DNA of 64,000 bases from WHSW01 sp963842795 (lineage in GTDB: Bacteria > Actinomycetota > Thermoleophilia > Solirubrobacterales > 70-9), in assembly GCA_963842795.1 (NCBI GenBank), contig CAWJHV010000010.1, positions 62,001 to 126,000 on the forward strand, written 5' to 3'. The position numbers and the translations under genes are program-made. Each line of letters opens with the position of its first letter. Positions within the stretch are counted from its first letter, which is position 1. A model generated the notes under the pieces. That model was given only the letters and a program-made list of their open reading frames with translations. It was not told the origin of the DNA and ran no database searches. This document shows positions 25,915-34,181 of this stretch, one piece after another.

Positions 25915-26943
25915 ATGAAGCTCTCCCAGGTCGCCGCGGGGGTGCTGGCGACGATCGCCATGCTCCTGTTCCCCGTCTACGCGTTCGCCGGCTCGGGCGG
26001 CGGCGGAGGCGGGGGCAACGGAGGCGGCGGCAACGGCACCGGGGGCGGCGACGCGCCCGATCCGGGCCCGAAGCCGGCGAAGCTCAAGCTCAAGGTCAAG
26101 GGCCTCAAGAACGGCAAGGCGAAGGTGGGTGACCGGATCGAGGCGATCGGCACCGTGAGCCCGTTCGTCGGCCATCAGCGGGTCGAGATCCGGCTCGGAA
26201 GCGGCGGCGACACGGTGCTGAAGAAGAGCCCCTACGTGCGCCAGGTCAAGGGCCGCAGCTTCGGGCGCTTCAAGCTGCGCTCGAAGCCGCTGATCGAGCC
26301 CGGCAAGTACCGGGTCCGGGTCAGCAAGCCCGCGACCGCCGGCCAGGCCGGCGGCCAGGCGAAGTCGGAGAAGTTCACGCTCAAGTACATCGACCTCGAC
26401 CCGGGCGACCGGGGCCCGGCGGTCGAGCTCTTCAACGACCTGCTTCGCGACCAGCACTACTTCAACACCGACGGCCACCAGTACGGCTCGCACACCGAGC
26501 GCGCGGTGATGGCCTTCCGCAAGGTCAACGGGATGGCGCGCAACTTCCAGGCAACCCCGGGGATCTTCAAGACGCTCGCCGAAGGCAAGGGCGGCTTCCA
26601 GATCCAGCATCCGGAGGCCGGCAAGCACGCCGAGGTCGACATCTCCAAGCAGGTGATGGCGCTCGCCGACGGCGGCGAGGCCAAGTACGTCTTCCACATC
26701 GCGACCGGCGCGGCGGCGACCCCGTCCGACCAGGGGGCGTTCACCTTCTACAGCAAGGACCCGGGCTACAACTCGCTCGGCATGTACTACTCGGTCTATT
26801 ACAACCGCGGCGAGGCGACCCACGGCTACGCCTCGGTGCCGCCCTATCCGGCCAGCCACGGCTGCATCCGCAACCCGATCCCCGACTCGATCTTCATCTA
26901 CAACTGGATCGACCTCGGGGACAAGATGTACGTCTACGTCTGA
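25915..26943 (+). CDS. L,D-transpeptidase (YkuD) with peptidoglycan-binding domain
   Basis: Exported cell-wall cross-linking enzyme, 342 residues from ATG 25915. A signal peptide (1-23) is followed by a Gly/Asn-rich linker, a beta-rich domain (about 55-145), a peptidoglycan-binding helical domain (GDRGPAVELFNDLLRDQHYF, then HTERAVMAFRKVNGM) and the YkuD domain with catalytic HGYASVPPYPASHGCIRN (His and Cys). The start is near a CACAAT hexamer eight bases upstream, another possible leaderless promoter. It is followed closely by pyrE. Confidence 0.93.
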   Translation: MKLSQVAAGVLATIAMLLFPVYAFAGSGGGGGGGNGGGGNGTGGGDAPDPGPKPAKLKLKVKGLKNGKAKVGDRIEAIGTVSPFVGHQRVEIRLGSGGDTVLKKSPYVRQVKGRSFGRFKLRSKPLIEPGKYRVRVSKPATAGQAGGQAKSEKFTLKYIDLDPGDRGPAVELFNDLLRDQHYFNTDGHQYGSHTERAVMAFRKVNGMARNFQATPGIFKTLAEGKGGFQIQHPEAGKHAEVDISKQVMALADGGEAKYVFHIATGAAATPSDQGAFTFYSKDPGYNSLGMYYSVYYNRGEATHGYASVPPYPASHGCIRNPIPDSIFIYNWIDLGDKMYVYV

Positions 26944-26956
26944 TCCGCGCGACACG

Positions 26957-27490
26957 CTGATTGCCGAGCTGCGCGAGCACGCGCTGGTGCTCGGCGAGGT
27001 CACCCTCTCGAGCGGGCGGACGGCGGAGTACTACGTCGACGCGCGGCGGGCGCTGCTGCGCCCGGCCGGCTTCCGGGCCGCGGGCGAGTTGATCGCCGCC
27101 GCCGCGGTCCGCCACGGGGCCGAGGCGGTCGGCGGCCCGGTGATGGCGGCGATCCCACTCGCCTGCGCCGCGATCGCGGTGCCCGGCGGCGAGGGCCTGG
27201 TCGGCTTCTTCGTCCGCAAGGAGACGAAGGCACACGGTCTGCAGCGGATGGTCGAGGGGCCGGTCGAGGCGGGGACGAAGGCGCTGGTGGTCGAGGACAC
27301 GGTGACAACCGGCGGATCGACGATCGAGGCGATCGGGCGAATGCGCGAGCAGGGGCTCGAGATCGTCGGCGGCCTCTGCGTCGTCGATCGGCTCGCCGGC
27401 GGGGCCGAGGCGATCGCCGCGGCGATCGGCGGCCCGTTCGACGCGCTGGTGACGATCGACGAGATCTACCCGGAGCGGCCCGACCGCTAG
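26957..27490 (+). CDS. pyrE: Orotate phosphoribosyltransferase
   Basis: Makes OMP from orotate and PRPP in pyrimidine synthesis. The PRPP loop ALVVEDTVTTGGSTIEAIG and the N-terminal LGEVTLSSGRTAEYYVDARR are clear. Homology extends about ten residues upstream of the first in-frame GTG (26987), into IAELREHALVLGE, yet no ATG, GTG or TTG exists in that frame for over 100 bases upstream. CTG 26957, fourteen bases after the transpeptidase stop codon, gives a family-typical 177 residues and is my choice; ATT 26960 and GTG 26987 are alternatives. Confidence 0.88.
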   Translation: MIAELREHALVLGEVTLSSGRTAEYYVDARRALLRPAGFRAAGELIAAAAVRHGAEAVGGPVMAAIPLACAAIAVPGGEGLVGFFVRKETKAHGLQRMVEGPVEAGTKALVVEDTVTTGGSTIEAIGRMREQGLEIVGGLCVVDRLAGGAEAIAAAIGGPFDALVTIDEIYPERPDR

Positions 27491-27717
27491 CGGAGGTCCT
27501 CGGGCCGGTCGCGGAAGTTCTCGAGCCGGACCACCCTGCCTTCGCTGAAGGTCCAGGCCTGGAAGTAACCGAACCCGGTCGGGACGCCGCTGCCGGCGCC
27601 GACGCCGCTCTGACGCACCGTCGCGACGACGGTGGCGCCGGCATCGACGAGCTCCTCGGCCTCGATCGCAATCCGGTCGTAGACGCCGCGGACGGCCTCC
27701 ACGTTCTCCCGGGACAT
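27487..27717 (-). pseudogene. NTF2/SnoaL-like protein with internal deletion
   Basis: The 76-residue frame starts like a standard NTF2-like protein (MSRENVEAVRGVYD) and then jumps directly to the second half of the domain (IEAEELVDAGATVVATVRQS, then QAWTFSEGRVVRLENF). Compared with the intact relative at 50154-50558, about 51 residues are missing in frame after residue 14. The fold cannot be complete, so this is probably a decayed gene, although the reading frame is still open. Convergent with pyrE, overlapping by four bases. Confidence 0.7.
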
Positions 27718-27728
27718 CGTCGCCGACC

Positions 27729-28355
27729 CTAGTCGGGCCCGCGCTCGGGGGAGCGTGGCGGGCGGCTGCGCAGGGTCGCGATCACCCGGCGGGCGACCCG
27801 CTCGCTGTCGCGGGCGGCGTGCTTCGCGTTCGCGGCGAGCACCGCGGTGAACGTCGCGAGGCGCGGTCGCCTGAGGACGATCACCGAGATCCTCTGGTCG
27901 ACCCCGCCCTTGGCGCTCGCGGTCCCGTAGGCCTCGACGCCGTCGTAGCGGTGCCGGAACGGCTTCGTGCCTTGGATCCGCGGTGGGCGCCGGAACCCGC
28001 GCAGAGCCTCTGCGGTCCGGGTCGCGTAGTCGGCGATCGGGGTCGCGAGCGCAGCGTCGCTGCGGTCGGGCGCGATCGAGATCGCGACCAGCCGGTCGAA
28101 GGAGCGGATCAGGCTGGCGCTGCCGCGGGTCCTCGGCTTCCACCCTCGCGGGAGTAGGACCGCGAAGCCGCCGCGCTCGTTGACGTAGCGCTCCCACTCG
28201 TGCGGGCGGTTGGGCAGGGGGTCGCGGGTCTCCTTCGGCGCCGGCTGCGGTGGCCTCGTGGTGGTCGTGGTGGTGGTCGGCGACGGCTCGTCCCCGCCGC
28301 AGCCACAGAGCGCCAGGATCGCGGTGCAGAGCGCGAGCGCCGCGGCCCGCGACAT
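27729..28355 (-). CDS. Putative lipoprotein
   Basis: 208 residues. A signal peptide ends in the lipobox LCGC (acylated Cys about 19), followed by a Thr-rich linker (PSPTTTTTTTRPP). The mature part (about 55-200) begins ERYVNERGGFAVLLPRGWK and resembles the PsbP-like/lipoprotein fold seen in actinobacterial cell-surface proteins, but I cannot assign function. Its ATG overlaps the stop of the upstream coiled-coil gene by one base (TGATG), indicating an operon with it. Confidence 0.72.
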   Translation of the reverse strand: MSRAAALALCTAILALCGCGGDEPSPTTTTTTTRPPQPAPKETRDPLPNRPHEWERYVNERGGFAVLLPRGWKPRTRGSASLIRSFDRLVAISIAPDRSDAALATPIADYATRTAEALRGFRRPPRIQGTKPFRHRYDGVEAYGTASAKGGVDQRISVIVLRRPRLATFTAVLAANAKHAARDSERVARRVIATLRSRPPRSPERGPD

Positions 28356-28645
28356 CAGTCCTCGGCCCGGCCCCGCCTGCGGTCGCCGAGCCGGCGCAGT
28401 GGGTGGGCGACCCTGGTGACGTCCTCGAGATGCGGCTCGAGCCGCTCGATCCCGTCGCGGAGCTCGCCCACGTCGCCGCCCATGCCGTCGACCGAGGCCC
28501 GCATCCGCTTCACCTCGTCGTCGAGGGAGTCGACCTTGGCCTGGATCCCGTGGAGGGTCGTGAGCAGGCGCGGCAACACCGCCATCCCGTCAGCGATCGT
28601 CCGGAGATCGTTGAGCGCGCCACCGAGCAGGCGCGGGATCGTCAT
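28355..28645 (-). CDS. Small coiled-coil protein
   Basis: About 96 residues from ATG 28645 (GTG 28669 would add eight). Residues 30-75 (LLTTLHGIQAKVDSLDDEVK, then RMRASVDGMGGDVGELRDGI) show a heptad pattern typical of a coiled coil; the C-terminus is basic. No membrane segment. It may mediate assembly of a membrane or envelope complex. Adjacent genes are a cyclase upstream and a lipoprotein downstream on the same strand; no function is recognised. Confidence 0.6.
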   Translation of the reverse strand: MTIPRLLGGALNDLRTIADGMAVLPRLLTTLHGIQAKVDSLDDEVKRMRASVDGMGGDVGELRDGIERLEPHLEDVTRVAHPLRRLGDRRRGRAED

Positions 28646-28723
28646 CAGATCGGGCGCTCGGCGCGCCACGGCGCGCTCGCTCGGCCTCGATCGCGGTCTC
28701 GTCGAGGATCTCGGGCTCGCCGG

Positions 28724-29509
28724 TCATCTCGGCTTCACCGAGTATGCGGTCACGCCGCTGGGGACGCCCTTGGCCCGGAACCTGAGCTTCTTCCGCGCCG
28801 AGAAGCGGTCGCCGTCGAGCGCTTCGAGCGCGTCGCTGGAGACGAGCACCTCGCCGCCGCCGGCGCCGTCGGCGACCCGGGCGGCGACGTTGACGTCGAC
28901 TCCGAGGTAGTCCCCGGCGAGCCGCCGCGGCGTCCCGACGTGCATTCCCGCCCGCATGCGGGGACGGTACCCGGCGACCTCGACGTCTTCGAGGCGCTCC
29001 CGAGCCTCGAAGACGGCGTCGAGGGCCGCGTCGGGATCGCCGAACACGGCCATCATCCCGTCGCCGAGGCGCTTGACCACCTCGCCGTCATGGCCGGTGA
29101 CCGGGGGCTCGATCGCCTCCGCAACCGCCCGCAGGAGCTCGAGCGAGATGTCGTCGCCCGCCTCCAGGGCCCAGTCGGAGAATCCGACCAGGTCGGTGAA
29201 CACGATCGCCAGCCGATCGTCGCCGAGCTTCTGGTCGCCGCCCTCGGCGACCGCCTCCCAGACCTGGAGCGCCGTGAGGCCGGCCTGCTTGAGGATCCCG
29301 GGGCGCGACTGCGCCGCCTCGCCGAGGCGTCTCGCCATCTGGGCGCGCGGGTCCGAGCCGGTGGTCGAGAGCGGGTCGCCGTAGCGGCTGTCGCCCGGGA
29401 GCAGCTCACGCGCGATCCGCATCGCCTTCGCGAGCCCGGGGCCGACGGCGCTCGCGGCCGTGCCCTCGTCGTCGCCGTTGTCCGACATGCGCTCAGATGA
29501 TCCATTCAT
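28724..29509 (-). CDS. Class III adenylate/guanylate cyclase
   Basis: Predicted cAMP (or cGMP) synthase, 261 residues, soluble. The N-terminal 95 residues are helical and contain an actinobacterial-type pre-domain (AMRIARELLPGD; PGILKQAGLTALQVWEAV). The catalytic domain (about 98-260) retains both metal aspartates (IVFTDLVGFS and KRLGDGMMAVF) and the transition-state Asn-x3-Arg (VNVAARV). Start is ATG 29509; ATG 29488 is possible. It is divergent from the decarboxylase gene across a palindromic operator. Confidence 0.87.
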   Translation of the reverse strand: MNGSSERMSDNGDDEGTAASAVGPGLAKAMRIARELLPGDSRYGDPLSTTGSDPRAQMARRLGEAAQSRPGILKQAGLTALQVWEAVAEGGDQKLGDDRLAIVFTDLVGFSDWALEAGDDISLELLRAVAEAIEPPVTGHDGEVVKRLGDGMMAVFGDPDAALDAVFEARERLEDVEVAGYRPRMRAGMHVGTPRRLAGDYLGVDVNVAARVADGAGGGEVLVSSDALEALDGDRFSARKKLRFRAKGVPSGVTAYSVKPR

Positions 29510-29547
29510 TCCCGAACCCCTGGCGGGATTACACCACGCCCGCCACG

Positions 29548-29573
29548 ACCGTTACATCGCGGCATGTAACGGT
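29548..29573. promoter_or_regulatory. Perfect 10-bp inverted repeat, operator-like
   Basis: ACCGTTACAT and ATGTAACGGT flank a six-base spacer (CGCGGC). Perfect symmetry over 20 bases with a GTTAC/GTAAC core looks like a TetR- or GntR-type operator. It lies between the divergent cyclase and decarboxylase genes, 60 bases before the latter. No regulator gene is adjacent. Confidence 0.75.
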
Positions 29574-29617
29574 AGCCAGCGGGGATGGCCGCGGTTGCAC
29601 CACCCCCTCACCCCCCA

Positions 29618-29623
29618 TAGAGT
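29618..29623 (+). promoter_or_regulatory. -10-like TAGAGT, leaderless promoter
   Basis: TAGAGT ends nine bases before GTG 29633, with no ribosome site. The upstream operator at 29548-29573 would cover the -35 to -70 zone of this promoter. Confidence 0.45.
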
Positions 29624-29632
29624 CCCGGCGCC

Positions 29633-31231
29633 GTGAGCAGCGTCCGCGAAGCCTCGTACGACCTCTTCCGCGCCCACGGAATGACGACGATGTTCGGCAA
29701 CCCGGGGTCGACGGAGCTGCCGATGCTCAAGGACTTCCCCGAGGACTTCACCTACGTCCTCGGCCTCCAGGAGGCGGTCGCGGTCGGGATGGCCGACGGG
29801 TACGCGCAGGCCCGGGGCGGCCCGGCGCTCGTCAATCTCCACACGGCGCCCGGGGTCGGCAACGCGATGGGGGCGATCTTCAACGCCCAGGCCAACCACT
29901 CGCCGCTCGTGATCACGGCGGGCCAGCAGAACCGCGCGCTCATCACGCTGCAGGCGAACCTCACCAACCGCGACGCCACCCGGATGCCGCATCCACTGGT
30001 CAAGTGGAGCTACGAGCCGGCCCGCGCCCAGGACGTCCCCCTGGCGCTTGCCCGGGCCACGCACCTGGCGACGCTGGCCCCCAAGGGGCCGGCGTTCGTC
30101 TCGATCCCGATGGACGACTGGGACGCCGAGGTCGACGACGCGGACGCCCGGGCGGCGATCGAGCGCAGGACCAGCGGCCGGGCGGTCGGCGACCCGGAGG
30201 TCGTCGCGGAGCTCGCGCGGCGGCTGGAGGCAGCCTCGAACCCGGTCCTGATCGCCGGCCCGGACATCGATGCGAGCGGCGGCTGGGAGGCGGCGATCGC
30301 GCTCGCCGAGCGCCAGCGCCTGCCCGTGTTCGCGACCCCGGCCACGGGCGGCGGGCGGATCGGCTTTCCGGAGGGCCACCCCAACTTCCGCGGCGTGCTG
30401 CCGCCCGCGATCGGCCCGGTCTCCGAGACGCTGGCCGGCCACGACCTGATCCTCGTCGTCGGCTCCTCGGTCTTTCCCTACTACCCGAACATCCCCGGCC
30501 CGCTGCTGCCGGAGGGCGCGACGCTGGTCGAGATCACCTCCGACCCCGACGAGGCCGCGCGGGCGCCGATGGGCGACGCGATCGTCGGCGACGTGAGGCT
30601 GACCCTCGAACGGCTGCTCGACGAGGTCGGCGAGGCCGATCGCGACCCGGGCGAGTCGCTGCCCGAGCCGACCGAGGGGCCCGAGCAGGACCCGATCACC
30701 GGCACCGCGGCGATGCACGCGCTGCGTGCCGCCTTCCCCGAGGACGGGATCGTGGTGCTCGAGTCGCCGTCCTCGACCCTGGCGTTGCGCAACCAGCTGC
30801 GGCTCTCGAGGCCCGGCAGCTACTACTTCGGCGCGGGCGGCGGGCTCGGTTTCGGGCTCGCGGCGGCGGTCGGGGTGCAGATGGCCGAGCCGCAGCGGCC
30901 GGTCGTCTGCGTGATCGGCGAGGGCTCGGTCCAATACGCGGTCACCGCCTTCTGGAGCGCCGTGGCCTACGACGTGCCGGTCACCTTCCTCGTGCTGCGA
31001 AACAGCGAGTACGGGATCCTCAAGTGGTTCTCGGCCATCGAGGGCGTCGAGGGCGCCCCGGGGCTGGACCTCCCCCAACTCGACACCGCGACGATCGCCC
31101 GGGCCTACGGCGTCGGCGCGGTCAGCGTCAGCACGGCCGACGAGCTGCGCGAGGCGCTCGCCGGCGCGATCGCCGCCAATCGGCCGGAGCTGGTCGAGGT
31201 CGGGGTGGCGCCGGGGATGTGGCTGTTCTAG
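29633..31231 (+). CDS. mdlC: ThDP-dependent decarboxylase, benzoylformate decarboxylase-like
   Basis: Thiamine-diphosphate enzyme of 532 residues. The N-terminal Pyr domain has the catalytic Glu in LGLQEAVAVGMADGYA, and the PP domain carries the ThDP motif GEGSVQYAVTAFW ending in LRNSEYG. The opening FGNPGSTELPMLKDFP and HPLVKWSYEP are benzoylformate decarboxylase-like rather than acetolactate synthase-like. Substrate is likely an aromatic or other 2-oxo acid. First gene of an operon with an FAD/Fe-S oxidase and a PEP-mutase-family protein. Confidence 0.85.
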   Translation: MSSVREASYDLFRAHGMTTMFGNPGSTELPMLKDFPEDFTYVLGLQEAVAVGMADGYAQARGGPALVNLHTAPGVGNAMGAIFNAQANHSPLVITAGQQNRALITLQANLTNRDATRMPHPLVKWSYEPARAQDVPLALARATHLATLAPKGPAFVSIPMDDWDAEVDDADARAAIERRTSGRAVGDPEVVAELARRLEAASNPVLIAGPDIDASGGWEAAIALAERQRLPVFATPATGGGRIGFPEGHPNFRGVLPPAIGPVSETLAGHDLILVVGSSVFPYYPNIPGPLLPEGATLVEITSDPDEAARAPMGDAIVGDVRLTLERLLDEVGEADRDPGESLPEPTEGPEQDPITGTAAMHALRAAFPEDGIVVLESPSSTLALRNQLRLSRPGSYYFGAGGGLGFGLAAAVGVQMAEPQRPVVCVIGEGSVQYAVTAFWSAVAYDVPVTFLVLRNSEYGILKWFSAIEGVEGAPGLDLPQLDTATIARAYGVGAVSVSTADELREALAGAIAANRPELVEVGVAPGMWLF

Positions 31232-31253
31232 CCAGCCCGGCGAGGAGCGGCTG

Positions 31254-34181
31254 ATGGCGTTGCTCGAGCCCAGGGTCGCCCCGCCGGCGAGCAGCGGCAC
31301 GGCGAGCCCGGACGCCGCGCCCGCGTGGGTGGGCGGCGGGACCCCCGAGCCCGTGCGAGGCGACCTCGTCGCGCTGCTGGGCCCCGACCGGGTGCTGACG
31401 CGGGCCACCGACATCATTCGCTACGCCTCCGACGCCAGTCCGTACCGGCTGTTCCCGAAGGCGGTGGTGATGGCGCACGACGCCGGGGACGTCGCCAAGG
31501 TGATCGCCTACGGGCGCCGGACGTCGACCCCTGTCGTCTTTCGCGCCGGGGGCACGAGCCTCAACGGCCAGGGGCAGACCGACGGCATCCTCGTCGACGT
31601 TCGCCGCCACTTCGGCAGGGTCGAGGTGATCGACGGCGGCGCCCGCGCGCGCCTCGGGCCGGGCACCGTGCTCGGCCACGCCAACCGGGTGCTCGCCCCC
31701 CACGGCTACAAGCTGGGCCCCGACCCGGCCTCGACCGACATCGCCTGCGTCGGCGGCGTGATCGCGAACAACTCGGGCGGCATGCGTTGTGGCGTCACGC
31801 ACGACTCGTACGAAACCGTGCGCGAGCTCACCTTCGTGCTCCCCTCCGGGACGGTGATCGAGAGCGGCGCCGCCGACTGCGAACGGCGCTTCGCCGAGGC
31901 GGAGCCCGAGCTCGCCGCCGGCCTGCTGGAGATCCGGGCGCAGATCCTCGCCGACGAGGAGCTCGCGCAGCGGATCCGGCGCAAGTACGCAATCAAGAAC
32001 ACGACCGGCTACCGCCTCTGCGCCTTCCTCGACGCCGAGACACCGGTCGAGATCTTCCGCCGGCTGCTGGTCGGCAGCGAGGGGACGCTCGCCTTCATCG
32101 CGGAGGCGACGTTCGAGACGGTGCCGCAGCCGGCGCGGACCACGGTCGCCTGGCTTCACTTCCCCAGCGTGGACGCGGCGATCGAGCCGGTGGGGGAGTT
32201 CGTCGCCGCGGGCGCCCGGGCGGTCGAGCTGATGGTGGCGCCCGCGCTGATCGTCGCCTCTCACAACATCCGCGGGACCCCTCACAGCTGGCGCGACCTC
32301 GATCCGTTCTCGGCCGCCCTGCTGGTCGAGTTCGGCGGCGCCGGCGACGCCGAGCTCGACGCCGCGGAGGCGCGGGCCGCCGAGGTGCTCGCCGGCCGCG
32401 AGCTGATCCGTGCGCCCGAGTTCCACCGCGACGCCGAGACGATCGAGGTCCACTGGACGGTCCGCGAGGGCATGCACGGGCTCGTGGGCAAGATGCGACC
32501 CCCCGGGACCGCGCTGATCGTCGAGGACGTCTGCGTGCCGCCGGCGCGGATGGCGGCGATGGCGAAGGACCTGCAGGCGCTGCTCGGCGAGCACGGCTTC
32601 CTCCCCGGCGTCGCCGGCCACGCCTCGGCCGGGAACCTCCACTTCATGCTCACCCCGGACTTCTCCAAGCCCGAGGACACCGAGCGCTACGAGGCCTTCA
32701 TCGAGGGCCTGATAGCGCTCGTGATCGACGGCTACGACGGCTCGCTCAAGGCCGAGCACGGGACCGGGGTGAACATGGCGCCGTTCGTCGAGCGCGAGTG
32801 GGGATCGAAGGCGACCGAGCTGATGCGCCGGGTGAAGCGGCTCGCCGACCCGGACGGCGTGCTCGGACCCGGAGTGCTGATCAACGACGACCCCGGGGCC
32901 CACCTGCGCAACCTGAAGACGACGCCGTCGATCGAGGAGGCCGTCGACACCTGCGTCGAGTGCGGGTTCTGCGAGCCGGTCTGCCCCAGCCGCCACCTGA
33001 CCACCACCCCGCGCCAGCGGATCGTGCTGCGCCGCGAGATGGCGCGACAGGCGCCCGGCTCGCCCGTGCTCGAGGCGCTGCTGGCGGAGTTCGAGTACGA
33101 CGCGCTCGAGACCTGCGCCGCCGACGGCACCTGCATGCTCGCCTGTCCCGTCGGGATCGACACCGGCAAGTTCGTCAAGGGCCTGCGCGCCGAGCAGCAC
33201 TCGGAGCGCGCCGAGCGCGTCGCGCTGCGGCTGGCCGGCCGCTGGGAGGCAGCCGTGCGGGCCGCGCGCGGGAGCCTGCGCGCCGGCGGGCGCGGCCGGG
33301 TCGCCAGGGCGGCGATCCGCGGCGCCAGCCGGGCGACGCGCACCGCGCTCAGCGCCGAGCTGCTGCCGGAGTGGCCGCCGAACATGCCCCAACCGGCGCC
33401 GGCGCGGATGCCGGCCACCGCGCGCGAGGGCGCGGCCGCCGTCTACGTCCCCGCCTGCGTAAACCGGATCTTCGGCAGGGCGCGGGGGGCCGGGGGTGGG
33501 AGCCAGAGCCTGCCCGAGTCGCTGGTCGCCGTCTCGGCGCGCGCCGGGTTGCCGCTCTGGATCCCGGCCGACCTGGCGGGGCACTGCTGCGCGACGCCAT
33601 GGACGTCGAAGGGCTACGAGCGCGGGGCGCGGCGGATGGCCAACCACACCGTCGACGCGCTCTGGCGCTGGAGCGGCGGCGGCGAGCTGCCGATCGTCTG
33701 CGATGCGAGCTCCTGCACGCTCGGGCTCGGCGCCGAGGCGGTGCCGCTGCTGAGCGAGGTCAACATCGAGCGCCATTCGAAGCTCGAGCTGGTGGACTCG
33801 ATCGCGTGGGCCGCGCGCCTGCTGCCGCGCTTGAGCGTCGATCGGCGTCTGGGCTCGGTCGCCGTGCACCCTCCGTGCGCGAGCCGGCACCTGGAGCTGG
33901 ACGCGACGCTCGCCTCGATCGCCGGAAGCCTGGCGGACGAGGTCACCGTGCCGATCGCGGCGACCTGCTGCGGGTTCGCCGGCGACCGCGGCCTGCTGCA
34001 CCCCGAGCTGCCGCTGGCGGCGACGAGCGACGAGGCGGCCGAGCTCGGCGAGCGCGAGTTCGACGCTCACATATGCTCCAACCGCACCTGCGAGATCGGC
34101 CTCCAGCAGGGGACGGGGCGAACCTACGAATCGCTCGTGTTCACGCTCGAGGAGCTCAGCCGACCGGGAAGGCCCGCGTGA
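31254..34181 (+). CDS. FAD-linked oxidase fused to Fe-S and cysteine-rich domains
   Basis: D-2-hydroxyacid dehydrogenase-like fusion of 975 residues. It has an FAD-binding domain (about 60-260, VVFRAGGTSLNGQGQTDGIL), a vanillyl-alcohol-oxidase-type C-terminal domain (270-540), 4Fe-4S ligands in CVECGFCEPVCPS (from Cys566) and CAADGTCMLACPVG (near 620), and GlcF-like cysteine domains (720-970; CCATPW, CCGFAGDRG). It would oxidise a 2-hydroxy acid such as lactate, glycolate or mandelate. GAGGAG stands nine bases upstream of ATG. Confidence 0.88.
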   Translation: MALLEPRVAPPASSGTASPDAAPAWVGGGTPEPVRGDLVALLGPDRVLTRATDIIRYASDASPYRLFPKAVVMAHDAGDVAKVIAYGRRTSTPVVFRAGGTSLNGQGQTDGILVDVRRHFGRVEVIDGGARARLGPGTVLGHANRVLAPHGYKLGPDPASTDIACVGGVIANNSGGMRCGVTHDSYETVRELTFVLPSGTVIESGAADCERRFAEAEPELAAGLLEIRAQILADEELAQRIRRKYAIKNTTGYRLCAFLDAETPVEIFRRLLVGSEGTLAFIAEATFETVPQPARTTVAWLHFPSVDAAIEPVGEFVAAGARAVELMVAPALIVASHNIRGTPHSWRDLDPFSAALLVEFGGAGDAELDAAEARAAEVLAGRELIRAPEFHRDAETIEVHWTVREGMHGLVGKMRPPGTALIVEDVCVPPARMAAMAKDLQALLGEHGFLPGVAGHASAGNLHFMLTPDFSKPEDTERYEAFIEGLIALVIDGYDGSLKAEHGTGVNMAPFVEREWGSKATELMRRVKRLADPDGVLGPGVLINDDPGAHLRNLKTTPSIEEAVDTCVECGFCEPVCPSRHLTTTPRQRIVLRREMARQAPGSPVLEALLAEFEYDALETCAADGTCMLACPVGIDTGKFVKGLRAEQHSERAERVALRLAGRWEAAVRAARGSLRAGGRGRVARAAIRGASRATRTALSAELLPEWPPNMPQPAPARMPATAREGAAAVYVPACVNRIFGRARGAGGGSQSLPESLVAVSARAGLPLWIPADLAGHCCATPWTSKGYERGARRMANHTVDALWRWSGGGELPIVCDASSCTLGLGAEAVPLLSEVNIERHSKLELVDSIAWAARLLPRLSVDRRLGSVAVHPPCASRHLELDATLASIAGSLADEVTVPIAATCCGFAGDRGLLHPELPLAATSDEAAELGEREFDAHICSNRTCEIGLQQGTGRTYESLVFTLEELSRPGRPA

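Noticed and set aside
25997..26055. Glycine-rich tract at the start of the L,D-transpeptidase as a possible frameshift artefact
   Set aside because: The frame is continuous with both signal peptide and catalytic domain, and the tract fits a flexible wall-spanning linker.
28724..29509. Possibility that the cyclase is inactive
   Set aside because: Both metal aspartates and the Asn/Arg transition-state residues are present.
31128..34070. A 980-residue open frame on the minus strand opposite the FAD/Fe-S oxidase
   Set aside because: It has no recognisable domain, is Arg/Gly/Ala-rich, and mirrors a gene with clear motifs. Long antisense frames are expected in very GC-rich DNA.
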